Below are positions 1-7,816 of a DNA stretch of 38,256 bases, in pieces. A model generated the notes under the pieces. It was given only the letters and a program-made list of their open reading frames with translations, did no database searches and was not told where the DNA came from. Every line of letters begins with the position of its first letter. Position 1 is the stretch's first letter. Source of the DNA: Rubripirellula sp. (lineage in GTDB: Bacteria; Planctomycetota; Planctomycetia; Pirellulales; Pirellulaceae); assembly GCA_029213145.1 (NCBI GenBank), contig JARGNK010000001.1:134440-172695 (forward strand), read 5' to 3'. Made by a program: the position numbers and the translations under genes.

Positions 1-115
1 TGCAGCCAGCGTGGTGCAATACGCTTAGCGAACAAACGCTGTTTGGTTCAATTCCAGCCTGAATCCAAAACAGGGAATCGCCGATGCCCTACCAGAATTT
101 ACGTCTCGCGAACCT

Positions 116-754
116 TTAAAAAATCACGGCCATGATGGCGATGAGCACAATGATCGCCCCGACGCTGACCTTCCCCAGCGTGCCAAAGGTGCGTCCCCAA
201 AAGGCGGCATGCCCAACCGCCCAGCTTTCTTTCCAAGATCGACCATCCGTCCACTCCCCGTACATCGCCCCGGCTGTCGCCCCCATTCCGGCAAACAGGA
301 TCGCCGCCAAAACCGAGCCAATAATCGGTATCGGTAAACCAATGATGGCTCCCAAGACTGCTCCGATCATCGATCCGACAACAGCCATGATCGTGCCTCT
401 ACGACTTCCGCCTGCACGCTTCGCGCCCAGTGCACCAGCTGCAAATTCGAGTATTTCAGCCGCGACTGCGCAAATCGCGGCAGCAATCACCGGGGTGACG
501 CTAATTGCTGCGCGTCCTTGCTCGGGTCCCAGCCAGGCGTACAACGCCAACAACAAAACAGCCAGCCAATTTCCTGGCAGGGCAATCAAATTGAGTCCCC
601 ATAGGATGATGCAGGCAAATACCAACGCGACTGCCAGCAACACGTTACTGGCAGGGTCAATCCAAGACAAATCAACCGATTGGAACCAACCAGCGGTAGC
701 ACCGGTTGCTTCCCCGACCATCGATTTCCAATCAGAGATATTCACCAAACTCAT
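116..754 (-). CDS. DUF456 family membrane protein
   Basis: A 212-residue integral membrane protein that matches the DUF456 family by pattern. Visible hydrophobic segments lie at about residues 38-58, 62-76, 88-106, 121-158 (very Gly/Ala rich) and 195-212. The family-typical LPGNW motif sits at 59-63, and a Gly/Arg-rich cytoplasmic linker with GAKRAGGSRRG is at about 110-120. The first 35 residues are soluble. The function of DUF456 is not known; a small inner-membrane protein is all that can be said. The sequence AGGAG directly abuts the ATG at 754, which is unusually close, so Met12 (ATG at 721) is an alternative start. It is a single gene with no same-strand neighbour close by. Confidence 0.85.
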   Translation of the reverse strand: MSLVNISDWKSMVGEATGATAGWFQSVDLSWIDPASNVLLAVALVFACIILWGLNLIALPGNWLAVLLLALYAWLGPEQGRAAISVTPVIAAAICAVAAEILEFAAGALGAKRAGGSRRGTIMAVVGSMIGAVLGAIIGLPIPIIGSVLAAILFAGMGATAGAMYGEWTDGRSWKESWAVGHAAFWGRTFGTLGKVSVGAIIVLIAIMAVIF

Positions 755-1151
755 CTCCTGATGGCACCCAAATTGCGAGTGCCACGCACCACAAAACGGG
801 TGAACCTAATGTTGTTCTTGGCGTGTCGAAGCGGTTGAACCAACAGGGGAAACTGCCCAGGGGCGTCCCAGAATCCGGAAATCCGCTCACTTTTCCAAAC
901 AATCACCAACGCTCGATTCCCCAGGCAGTTCAACCTCACAGTGTTCCGGGCCAGAGGGCACCCAGTTACAAATCGCATGCCGCGTGACACTGCCTGATTG
1001 CATTGAGTGTCGCTGCGAGCCATCGCCCGGACAAGATCAAAGGGGAAGCCATTAGACTGTTAGGCAGCTTGCCCGCCGGCCAACTCTCCTTGACGACCGC
1101 ATCATTCGTTCCTAATTCCTCCGAGAATCAAAACGAAAGGACCGCAGCAAT
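755..1151. other. gene-free gap, 397 bp
   Basis: Spacer between the divergent DUF456 and HNH genes. Open frames exist (for example a 90-codon minus-strand frame, 751-1023), but their products are Arg-rich, resemble no family I know, and overlap the DUF456 start. An AAAGG ribosome-binding site for the HNH gene lies at 1137-1141. Nothing else is recognisable; it presumably holds both promoters. Confidence 0.5.
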
Positions 1152-1757
1152 ATGTCGCAAACCGTACTCGACACCAATGCCCTCGTCTTGAATCGCTTTT
1201 ACATGGCGATCCGAGTCGTCAATGTACGGCGCGCTCTGACGTTGCTTTATCGGCAGTGCGCGGAAGTGATCGACAACGATCAGGGGCAGTATGTTAGTTA
1301 CGACTTTGATTGTTGGTGCGAGTTAAGCCAACTCGCGTCGCTGGAAAAGCAGCCAGGAGAAGAATATATCCAAGCGGTCAATTTTGAGCTACAAGTTCCG
1401 CGCATCGTGCGTCTAACGCGGTTCGATAAGATGCCGCTTCAGACCGTTCGCTTCAACCGCAAGAATCTGTTCGCACGCGACGAACACACCTGCCAGTATT
1501 GCGGCAAGAGTGAGCCAGCACAAAAGCTCAGCCTAGATCACGTCATTCCTCGTTCGCATGGTGGCCCCACCACCTGGGAAAACATTGTGTGCTGTTGCTT
1601 ACGCTGCAACAGCCGCAAGGGTGGACGAACCCCGAAGCAAGCGCGGATGAGCCTGCTTTCGCGTCCGAGTAAACCTCGCGTCAATCCGATTCTCGCTCAG
1701 AGCATGGACGATCCACGTTACGATTGCTGGAAGACCTTTTTGCCAGCGACAGGCTGA
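1152..1757 (+). CDS. HNH endonuclease family protein
   Basis: A 201-residue protein of the widespread stand-alone HNH family. The N-terminal part (about 10-45) has the family pattern 'VLNRFYMAIRVVNVRRALTL', which precedes the nuclease in these proteins. The zinc-binding HNH core is at about 112-160: CQYC (114-117), LDHVIPRSHGG (128-138, catalytic His near 130), the Asn of WENIV (about 144) and CLRCN (149-153), followed by KGGRTP. The family is predicted to cut DNA and binds a structural zinc through two CxxC pairs. Biological role is unknown; a DNA repair or restriction-like role is only a guess. The ATG at 1152 has AAAGG 10 bp upstream. No intron, prophage or restriction partner is nearby, so a mobile homing role is not supported. 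Confidence 0.9.
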   Translation: MSQTVLDTNALVLNRFYMAIRVVNVRRALTLLYRQCAEVIDNDQGQYVSYDFDCWCELSQLASLEKQPGEEYIQAVNFELQVPRIVRLTRFDKMPLQTVRFNRKNLFARDEHTCQYCGKSEPAQKLSLDHVIPRSHGGPTTWENIVCCCLRCNSRKGGRTPKQARMSLLSRPSKPRVNPILAQSMDDPRYDCWKTFLPATG

Positions 1758-1849
1758 GCAGAGAGCTGCAACGTGCAGGGAAAAATCCCCAAAGCTGAGC
1801 TGATGCAATAGAGGTTCAGACAGCGATCGCACGAACGATCTCGACTGAC

Positions 1850-1886
1850 AAGAAAAAAACCCGGTGGGCGACTACCACACCGGGCT
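1850..1886 (-). terminator. Rho-independent terminator after fdxA
   Basis: An inverted repeat CCCGGTG...CACCGGG occupies 1860-1884. On the minus strand it is followed by seven consecutive T residues (the A-run at 1853-1859 on the plus strand). This is a classic intrinsic terminator 60 bp past the fdxA stop. The plus side also has a short T-run after AAAAA near 1891-1900, so some termination of the HNH transcript is possible. Confidence 0.8.
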
Positions 1887-1946
1887 TTCGAAAAATTTTT
1901 GTTGGTTCACCGACCATCAGGCGATCCCTGACAGGGAAGACCACTG

Positions 1947-2231
1947 CTACTGATCCGCTAGCGGCTCTTTCTTTTCAGTGATGACCGGACAATCGCCGGA
2001 CTCGGACTTCTCCGCGTTGAGTTCCAAATAGTTCTTCCATTCGTCGGGAACATTATCCTCGTGGAAGATTGCCTCAACAGGACATTCTGGAACGCAAGCT
2101 TCGCAATCGATGCATTCCTCTGGGTGGATATAGAGCATTTGGTCGCCCTCGTAGAAACATTCCACGGGGCAAACGACGACGCAATCAGTGTATTTGCATC
2201 CGTTGCATGGCTCGGCAACAACGTGAGTCAT
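1947..2231 (-). CDS. fdxA: 7Fe ferredoxin (3Fe-4S/4Fe-4S), FdxA type
   Basis: A 94-residue cytoplasmic electron carrier. The first half has C9-x7-C17-x3-C21-P plus the extra Cys at 12 and 25, the arrangement of 7Fe ferredoxins that carry a [3Fe-4S] cluster. The second half has C40-x2-C43-x2-C46-x3-C50-P, the [4Fe-4S] site. The [11 protein letters not shown] and [16 protein letters not shown] blocks are strongly family-typical, and the acidic C-terminal tail is usual. AGAAGG lies about 9 bp before the ATG at 2231. It is monocistronic with its own intrinsic terminator. It could donate electrons to the sulfite reductase encoded at 10113-11822, but that is inference; the sequence shows no direct link. 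Confidence 0.95.
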   Translation of the reverse strand: MTHVVAEPCNGCKYTDCVVVCPVECFYEGDQMLYIHPEECIDCEACVPECPVEAIFHEDNVPDEWKNYLELNAEKSESGDCPVITEKKEPLADQ

Positions 2232-2627
2232 AGTGGTGGCCTTCTAGCGATCAAAACAGAACACTTTTAAAAATTCCAAGCTGCCGCCCAGCAGGTGTTT
2301 CACGACGATGTGGTCAGCGAAAATAGGGTAGCGAATAGTCAATATATCGACCTGAAGCCGATCCGACTGCACCCCTAAATCACTGCATTCGACGACTTGC
2401 ACCGAATTCGACGATGCTGCAAGCTGTGGCTTAAATGGCTCTCGGTGCGGCCATCGCCCCGTTCTCCCATGAGTTTGCCGTTCTCCCGCGACTTTGCCGT
2501 TCTCCCCACAATTTTGCCGTTTCCCCACGCGATTTCGGCTCTGCGACGGGTTGGCGGATCTCCGCTGCGGTTGCTGAGAGAGAAATTGGGCTGCCCCCCC
2601 TCCCGCGAGTTGTCGAAGAAATCCTTG
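2232..2627. other. gene-free gap, 396 bp, upstream of fdxA and the methyltransferase
   Basis: Spacer between two divergent genes. It contains the approximately 20-bp imperfect tandem repeat annotated at 2456-2535. The methyltransferase frame stays open upstream to 2397, but the extra 77 residues are translated repeat with no family similarity, so I treat this stretch as non-coding. Confidence 0.5.
2456..2535. repeat. four imperfect direct repeats, period 19-21 bp
   Basis: Units start at 2456, 2477, 2496 and 2516. Each has the core GCCGTTCTCCC (or a one-base variant) followed by a variable centre and a closing run of T. On the minus strand the core reads GGGAGAACGGC. The array lies about 90 bp upstream of the methyltransferase start. 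Copies are degenerate, so this is an old tandem duplication or a set of binding sites. Confidence 0.75.
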
Positions 2628-3827
2628 ATGAACGATCTTGACCAACCCAGCCCGCTGAGACTCAAACCCTCACGGCAGTTTCCTTTTTTGTCGCGCCATC
2701 CTTGGGTTCACGCGCATGCACTCGCCGAGGACGGTCGTGAATTAACCTGTGGGCAGGTAGTTGATCTGCTGGACCACGATGGAAATTGGATCGCCCGTGG
2801 TGTGATCAATCCAGCCAGCCGTCTTCGCATCCGGCTTTACTCCTACGATCGCTCGGTTGAGTTGGGTCCGGGCTTGTGGAAGGCTCGGATTGATGCTGCG
2901 ATCAATCGCCGCCGCCTGATCGAACCATTCGACCCTGAGGGAGCTGAGCGAATTCTTTTTAGCGAATCTGATTTACTGAGTGGCCTGATCGTCGATCGCT
3001 ACGCCGATTGCTTGGGCGTTCAATTCACATCTGCCGGGATTCTTCGGTGGCGGGAAGCAATCTTAGAGCACTTGCAAACGAAGCTTGAGCCGCGAGCCAT
3101 CATGGTTCGCGTCGATGCGAAAACGGCAAAACACGAGGGAATCGATCCGCTGGTCGAATGGTATCGGGGGGCTGAACTAAGCGAACCGGTCCTCTACCGC
3201 CAGAACGACTTACACCTGGCAGTTGACCTGCGGGGCGGGCAAAAGACAGGCGGCTACCTGGACCAGCGCCAAAATCACATCGCCGCTGCGGGTTACTTGA
3301 ACGGTCGACGCGTCTTAGACGTGTGCTGTTATGCCGGCGGTTTCGGATTAGTTGCCGCGAAACGGGGTGCCGCATCCGTTGTCGGCATCGATTCGTCAGA
3401 AAATGCCCTCCAGGCGGCTCGTGACGCCGCCACCAGGAATCAAATTGAAAACATTGAATTTAGACGCCAAGATTGCTTTGAGGAGCTCAAACAGCTCTCT
3501 GACCAGGGTCAAACGTTTGATGCGGTCATTCTCGATCCGCCCCGGTTCGCTGGCTCGCGACATCAGACCGAAAGTGCTCTGCGAGCGTACGGGCGACTCA
3601 ACTCGATGGCCGTCGACCTCCTCCCGCCGGGTGGTGTGCTAATTACATGCAGTTGCTCAGGCCGAGTATCACGAGCCGATTTTCTGAACATGCTGGCCGA
3701 TGTCGGGCGGCGGCGGCGGCGAGATTTGATTCTGCTCGAAAACCGAGGCCCTTCGCCCGACCATCCCGTAGCGATCTCCTGCCCCGAAACCAACTATTTA
3801 AAATGCGTGATCGCTCAGGCCGAATAA
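2628..3827 (+). CDS. RlmI-type class I SAM-dependent rRNA methyltransferase
   Basis: About 399 residues from the ATG at 2628, the size of the RlmI/YccW family that makes m5C in 23S rRNA. Residues 10-80 form a PUA-like RNA-binding domain (RHPWVHAHAL, then VIARG-like and RLRIRLYS). A central EEHE-like linker follows. QKTGGYLDQR at 205-214 is a family signature. The Rossmann SAM site is VLDVCCYAGGFG (229-240), with acidic D255 in GIDSS. The target-binding motif IV is DPPRFA (303-308) and the Cys motif is TCSCSG (340-345), both typical of m5C/RlmI-like enzymes. The frame extends upstream to 2397, but that part is repeat-derived and the PUA domain begins just after 2628. The exact rRNA target is inferred from homology only. 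Confidence 0.9.
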   Translation: MNDLDQPSPLRLKPSRQFPFLSRHPWVHAHALAEDGRELTCGQVVDLLDHDGNWIARGVINPASRLRIRLYSYDRSVELGPGLWKARIDAAINRRRLIEPFDPEGAERILFSESDLLSGLIVDRYADCLGVQFTSAGILRWREAILEHLQTKLEPRAIMVRVDAKTAKHEGIDPLVEWYRGAELSEPVLYRQNDLHLAVDLRGGQKTGGYLDQRQNHIAAAGYLNGRRVLDVCCYAGGFGLVAAKRGAASVVGIDSSENALQAARDAATRNQIENIEFRRQDCFEELKQLSDQGQTFDAVILDPPRFAGSRHQTESALRAYGRLNSMAVDLLPPGGVLITCSCSGRVSRADFLNMLADVGRRRRRDLILLENRGPSPDHPVAISCPETNYLKCVIAQAE

Positions 3828-3892
3828 AGCAATTTGACCACATGGACTTGCTGGAATGCATCGGAACTGACAGTTCCATTCTGTTTCCCAAA

Positions 3893-3918
3893 CCCGACAC
3901 TGACTCAGTGGCGTCGGG
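3893..3918. other. stem-loop between methyltransferase and FHA gene
   Basis: CCCGAC (3893-3898) pairs with GTCGGG (3913-3918), and an inner CACT/AGTG (3898-3901 with 3907-3910) can form in competition or stacking. No T-run follows, so it is not a standard intrinsic terminator. It overlaps the putative -35 box of the next gene. Confidence 0.5.
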
Positions 3919-3928
3919 CGTCTATACT
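3900..3928 (+). promoter_or_regulatory. putative sigma70-type promoter for the FHA gene
   Basis: A -35-like CTGACT (3900-3905) and a -10-like TATACT (3923-3928) are separated by 17 bp and sit about 50 bp upstream of the ATG at 3979. The -10 matches the consensus at 5 of 6 positions and the -35 at 4 of 6. Found by eye only; planctomycete promoters are poorly defined. Confidence 0.35.
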
Positions 3929-3978
3929 AGGGCGTGCTTGCGAGCCTTTTTCTTTCTCTTGCCGCTGCGGAGTGCCCT

Positions 3979-4641
3979 ATGACGGGCGTGACCCTGAAAA
4001 TCCTTCACGGAGCCGATCGCGGGAAGGTGTATGATGAACTTCAACCGCCTTTGACGGTGGGACGCGAGGAGGGGAACGACATCCAGCTCAATGATGAGCG
4101 AGTTAGTCGCTGTCACTTCAAAGTACAACGTGACAACGATCGCCTCGTGCTAACCGATCTGGATAGTACCAACGGCACCAAAGTCAATGGTGTCGAATGC
4201 CAACTGAAGATTCTTCGGCATGGCGACTTGATTTCGGTCGGACGAAGCTTGATGTTGGTTGGGTCCGAATCGCAGATTGCTGCTCGTCTCGCTGCCATGG
4301 GTTCTGAAAACCCAACCATGGGGCAGATCTCGTCCTCGGAAAGCTCGCTTGCGATTGCATTCGATTCAGAGCCGAAATCCCCGTACCCAGCGGAAGTGAT
4401 TCAGGCCCAAGAAGTGCCCTCTGTTCCAGACGATTTATCCCCTGGACAAAAAGCGCAGCTTTGCGAGATCCTTGACTATCTTCAAAATCGTCTTCAACGA
4501 TTGATTGAATCGGCGAGGATTGATGAAAGCAGCCAGGAAGTGATGCTGAAGGTGACCGCTTGGCAGCGAATGCTCGACACACAGGCGCGATTGTCGAAAA
4601 TGAATCATCAAATTGCTGACCCTGATTGGCCCAACGGCTAG
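3979..4641 (+). CDS. FHA domain protein
   Basis: A 220-residue cytoplasmic protein from the ATG at 3979. The N-terminal forkhead-associated domain (about 4-97) binds phosphothreonine peptides. It has the key residues G28-R29 (LTVGRE), S43-x2-H46 (RVSRCHF) and N65-G66 (DSTNGTKVNG). The stretch from 98 to 155 is Ser/Pro-rich and probably disordered. Residues 155-220 are predicted helical and charged (QNRLQRLIESARIDES), suggesting a coiled-coil partner or oligomerisation region. The ORF can be opened 45 bp upstream, but the added segment is hydrophobic and precedes a domain that normally begins at once, so 3979 is preferred. No kinase, phosphatase or secretion genes lie beside it, so its client is unknown. 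Confidence 0.88.
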   Translation: MTGVTLKILHGADRGKVYDELQPPLTVGREEGNDIQLNDERVSRCHFKVQRDNDRLVLTDLDSTNGTKVNGVECQLKILRHGDLISVGRSLMLVGSESQIAARLAAMGSENPTMGQISSSESSLAIAFDSEPKSPYPAEVIQAQEVPSVPDDLSPGQKAQLCEILDYLQNRLQRLIESARIDESSQEVMLKVTAWQRMLDTQARLSKMNHQIADPDWPNG

Positions 4642-4729
4642 TCGAAAGCGTTATCATCTCGGTCTAACTTGAGCGTGGCGATTGAAAATCGTCCGTCATA
4701 TGCGTCTTTTTCTTCTGGCCGAGGACCCC

Positions 4730-6628
4730 ATGCTTCGCTTATCCGCCGTTGTACTGCTTGCTTTCTGCTCGATTGCGATCGGCTTGACCGAGGAACCGGC
4801 GCAACCTTTCGGGCCGGACTTTCCAAAGCTGGATTCAGATGCCACCGACCAATGGTGGACGCGCAAGAGCAAAAACAAGCAGGAACCCAGGTTGATGGTC
4901 CCTCGGGACGAAGTGCTTGCGTTCGCGGTATACGCTCACGATCGCGGCACACTGAAATTGACCGCCCAACTCTATCCGCTTCTGCCCGGCGAATCGCGTG
5001 AAGTCCATCTTGATTTTCAATACCCCGGCGAAAAGTGGTCGACCGGGCGAACAGAAAAAGTTCAATACCCGGGTTGGTCCGCACATTTCCGAATCGATGA
5101 TTGGGACAATACTCGAGACGTCAAATACCGCTTGCGACATGGCGAGCAGGCAACCTTTGAAGGACGAATCCGAAAGGACCCGATCGACAAAGATGTCATC
5201 GTCGTCGGCTCGCTCTCCTGCAACAGCAGTCGGACCCCGGGACCGCGACCACGGATGATTGAAAACTTAATCAAACAGGATCCCGATCTGCTGTTCTTTG
5301 CAGGTGATCAATCCTATCACCACACGCAACACACTTACGGTTGGATCGAGTTTGGCATCCAGTTCCGCGATGTCCTGAAAGACCGTCCGGTGATCGCCAT
5401 CCCCGACGATCACGACGTTGGCCAAGCAAATATTTGGGGAGAAAACGGCAAGAAGGCGAAAACCACCGCTGGTCCAGCCGGCGGTTTCTTTTTTCCAGCT
5501 GAATACGTCAACATGGTGCAGCGGTGCCAGACTTGGCACCTGCCCGATGCCTACGACCCGACCCCGATCGATCGAGACATTAGCGTCTATTACACGAACC
5601 TTCGCGTTGGTGGCATCGATTTTGCGATCCTCGAAGACCGTAAATTCAAGAGCGGTCCGGAGGGAAAGATTCCGAAAATGGGTCCGCGGCCCGATCACAT
5701 CAACGACCCATCTTATGATCGCTCCGCGGTCGACTTGCCCGATCTGAAACTCCTTGGTGATCGCCAACTCAAATTCCTTGAGAATTGGAGCAGCGATTGG
5801 ACCGGGGCAGAAATGAAAACGGTCCTCAGCCAGACGGCTTTTTGTGGAGCGGTGCACCTGCATGGCTCGCCTAAAAACCGTTTGCTCGCCGACTTGGACT
5901 GCAACGGCTGGCCACAAACCGGCCGGCAAGAAGCACTGCGACGAATCCGCTCCGCTTGGGCGGCCCATCTCTGCGGCGACCAACACTTGTCAGTCGTCGT
6001 TCAGCATGGAATCGATTCTCCCTCCGACGGCCCCTTTGGATTCACCTCGCCCGCCATCGTCAATACGATCTACGGCCGCTGGTGGCACCCGGAAAATGAG
6101 CAAGCAGGTCCCAACCCAGTCAAGAACAGTCCGCTGCAGTGGACGGGGGAGTACGAAGACGGCCTGGGAAATTTGATGCGAATGATCGCTTACGCCAATC
6201 CAGAAGATCGCGCCGATGAAACCAAGCGAGCAGATGGCCATGGAATCGTTCGCTTCAACAAGCTTGATCGCACCATCACCTTCGAATGCTGGCCGCGGTT
6301 TTCGAGTGTCGACAAAGGTGACGAAGCGCAATTCCCTGGATGGCCAATCACCATCAAGATGCAAGACAATGACGGCCGCAAAGTGTTCGGCTATCTTCCC
6401 GAACTCCGCTTTCGCGGCGCAAAGTCCCCTGTCGTACAAGTCATCCATGATGCGACTGGCGAAGTGCTGTACACAGTGCGGACACAAGGAGATCGGTTTC
6501 GTCCGCCGGTTTACTCTGAAGGCACACACACAATCAAAATTGGCCGAGACAAGCCGAATCAGATCACGCGTCCGAAAGTTGCCAGTGGAGGAATCGACTC
6601 GACGCTCTGGACTACAATCCAATGGTAA
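4730..6628 (+). CDS. exported PhoD-like metallophosphatase
   Basis: About 632 residues from the ATG at 4730, which has GAGG 6 bp upstream; a TTG 48 bp earlier is possible but would bury the signal peptide. Residues 1-20 are a Sec signal (LRLSAVVLLAFCSIAIGL). An N-terminal beta domain (about 30-150) precedes the metallophosphatase core, with VGSLSCNSSR, FFAGDQSY, the DDHD box (IPDDHDVG), a long insertion, and the late GDQH motif (HLCGDQHLS). This is the PhoD/alkaline phosphatase D architecture, which hydrolyses phosphate mono- or diesters with Fe/Ca or Zn. The C-terminal approximately 120 residues look like a beta sandwich (VVQVIHDATGEVLYTVRTQG). Periplasmic location is inferred from the signal. 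Substrate is unknown; planctomycetes carry many paralogues of this kind. Confidence 0.85.
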   Translation: MLRLSAVVLLAFCSIAIGLTEEPAQPFGPDFPKLDSDATDQWWTRKSKNKQEPRLMVPRDEVLAFAVYAHDRGTLKLTAQLYPLLPGESREVHLDFQYPGEKWSTGRTEKVQYPGWSAHFRIDDWDNTRDVKYRLRHGEQATFEGRIRKDPIDKDVIVVGSLSCNSSRTPGPRPRMIENLIKQDPDLLFFAGDQSYHHTQHTYGWIEFGIQFRDVLKDRPVIAIPDDHDVGQANIWGENGKKAKTTAGPAGGFFFPAEYVNMVQRCQTWHLPDAYDPTPIDRDISVYYTNLRVGGIDFAILEDRKFKSGPEGKIPKMGPRPDHINDPSYDRSAVDLPDLKLLGDRQLKFLENWSSDWTGAEMKTVLSQTAFCGAVHLHGSPKNRLLADLDCNGWPQTGRQEALRRIRSAWAAHLCGDQHLSVVVQHGIDSPSDGPFGFTSPAIVNTIYGRWWHPENEQAGPNPVKNSPLQWTGEYEDGLGNLMRMIAYANPEDRADETKRADGHGIVRFNKLDRTITFECWPRFSSVDKGDEAQFPGWPITIKMQDNDGRKVFGYLPELRFRGAKSPVVQVIHDATGEVLYTVRTQGDRFRPPVYSEGTHTIKIGRDKPNQITRPKVASGGIDSTLWTTIQW

Positions 6629-6669
6629 GTCGGTCCTAGCCGTCAACCAAAGTCAGCTTGCCTCCGCTC

Positions 6670-6699
6670 GCGAACTGGCTGACAGCGAACTGGCTGACA
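6670..6699. repeat. perfect 15-bp direct duplication
   Basis: GCGAACTGGCTGACA occurs twice in tandem (6670-6684 and 6685-6699), 40 bp past the stop of the phosphatase gene and just before the convergent xerD stop. It is non-coding. Confidence 0.8.
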
Positions 6700-6724
6700 G
6701 CGCCACTGCAGGGGAACCAGTCTG

Positions 6725-7792
6725 TCATGCACGCGGATGGAACTGCTGATGGACGCGTTTCAGCTTTGAGTGCTCGACATGAGTATAGATTTGTGTCGTT
6801 TGAATACTGGCATGCCCGAGCATCTCTTGCACCATTCTTAGATCGGCACCGCCAGCGAGTAAATGCGTTGCAAAACTATGACGCAAACTGTGAGGACTGA
6901 TCTCCTTATCCATCCCAGCACGGGCGGCGTAGCGTTTGACGAGGCGCCAGAGCTGGATGCGGTCGAGTGGCTTGCCAGTTCGAGACAGAAACAGTTCATT
7001 CGGCGGATGCGTTGCCCGCCCCGCCAATTCGCCGCGGAGTCGTTCGCGGTAGCGTTCGATCGCTTGAATTGCGCGAGATCCAACGGGCACCATCCGCTGC
7101 TTGCCTCCCTTTCCCTCGCACTTTAGATGTCGCTCACCAAGTGACAGATCGCGGACTTTCAACGAGCAAACCTCGGACGCTCGGCAACCCGTCGCATACA
7201 ACACTTCCAACATCGCCAGATCTCGCTGCCAGAAAGCATCGCTCTTCCGTGGGGCAGCCAGAAAGGCCTCGACTTGCCGATGCGACATTACCCCTGGAAC
7301 CCGTTGCCACATTTTCTGAGTGACGAGCATTTCCGCAGGGTTCTTGCGGACGATTCCCTCGAGTTGCAGGAATTTAAAGAAGGTCCGAACCGCCACAACA
7401 TTGCGAGCTACCGATGCCGGTGCTAGACCAGACTCGTGCAACGTACCGACAAAGTCAGACAGATCGGCCACAGACAACTTGCTTAAACTTTTCTTGCCCA
7501 GCCAGGCAACGAATCGCTGAATGTCTCGACCGTATGCAGCGACCGTGTTCGCGGCCAGATGACACTCGCCACGGAGGTAATCGAAAAAGTCGCTACAAAC
7601 CGCTTCGGTTGCACGAACCGCATGGGATGACGGCCCAGTTTTTTGCAACTGCTGAAGTTTGGTGGTTCGTTTCGCCAAAACAGAATTAAAAGAGCTAGGT
7701 GTGGTTGAGAACGCAAGTTTCCGCGTACACCCAAGTGTCGGCATTCCGCTGGGACTTACGCCGAACCACGCGCGGCTGTAACGCTTATTCAT
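6725..7792 (-). CDS. xerD: tyrosine recombinase XerD
   Basis: Site-specific recombinase of the XerC/XerD family that resolves chromosome dimers at dif. The N-terminal SAM-like core-binding domain (FFDYLRGECHLAANTVAAYG) begins about residue 65. The catalytic domain shows the first Arg in ATGCRASEV, the Lys in the EGKGGKQR beta hairpin, H-x2-R in SPHSLRHSFATHLL, the late His in MLGHAS and the Tyr nucleophile in QIYTHV. It resembles XerD more than XerC in LLAGGADLRMVQEMLGHASI. The frame is about 60 residues longer at the N-terminus than usual, and the ATG at 7792 lies only 24 bp from the galE start, so the true start may be internal (ATG at 7744 or later). No phage genes surround it. Confidence 0.88.
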   Translation of the reverse strand: MNKRYSRAWFGVSPSGMPTLGCTRKLAFSTTPSSFNSVLAKRTTKLQQLQKTGPSSHAVRATEAVCSDFFDYLRGECHLAANTVAAYGRDIQRFVAWLGKKSLSKLSVADLSDFVGTLHESGLAPASVARNVVAVRTFFKFLQLEGIVRKNPAEMLVTQKMWQRVPGVMSHRQVEAFLAAPRKSDAFWQRDLAMLEVLYATGCRASEVCSLKVRDLSLGERHLKCEGKGGKQRMVPVGSRAIQAIERYRERLRGELAGRATHPPNELFLSRTGKPLDRIQLWRLVKRYAARAGMDKEISPHSLRHSFATHLLAGGADLRMVQEMLGHASIQTTQIYTHVEHSKLKRVHQQFHPRA

Positions 7793-7816
7793 TCTACATA
7801 AAGCACAACAAATAAC

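Noticed and set aside
1-115. Open plus-strand frame at the left edge (to about 135)
   Set aside because: It runs into the DUF456 gene end, the product is basic and Cys/Arg-rich, and it matches nothing; too short to support a partial gene.
751-1023. 90-codon minus-strand frame ahead of the DUF456 gene
   Set aside because: It is Arg-rich, has no recognisable family and no ribosome-binding site, and it runs into the DUF456 start.
1152-1757. HNH gene as a homing endonuclease or Cas9-related nuclease
   Set aside because: It matches the common stand-alone HNH family over its full length and is not inside an intron, intein or cas locus.
2397-2627. N-terminal extension of the methyltransferase
   Set aside because: The added 77 residues are translated from the 20-bp repeats and lie before the PUA domain, which starts just after the ATG at 2628.
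5267-5986. 239-codon minus-strand open frame
   Set aside because: It is wholly antisense to the PhoD-like phosphatase, whose motifs are intact; it is a shadow of biased codon use.
6725-7792. Tyrosine recombinase as an integrase of a prophage or genomic island
   Set aside because: The sequence is of XerD type, a XerC partner lies at 35587-36489, and no tRNA, attachment repeat or phage gene is nearby.
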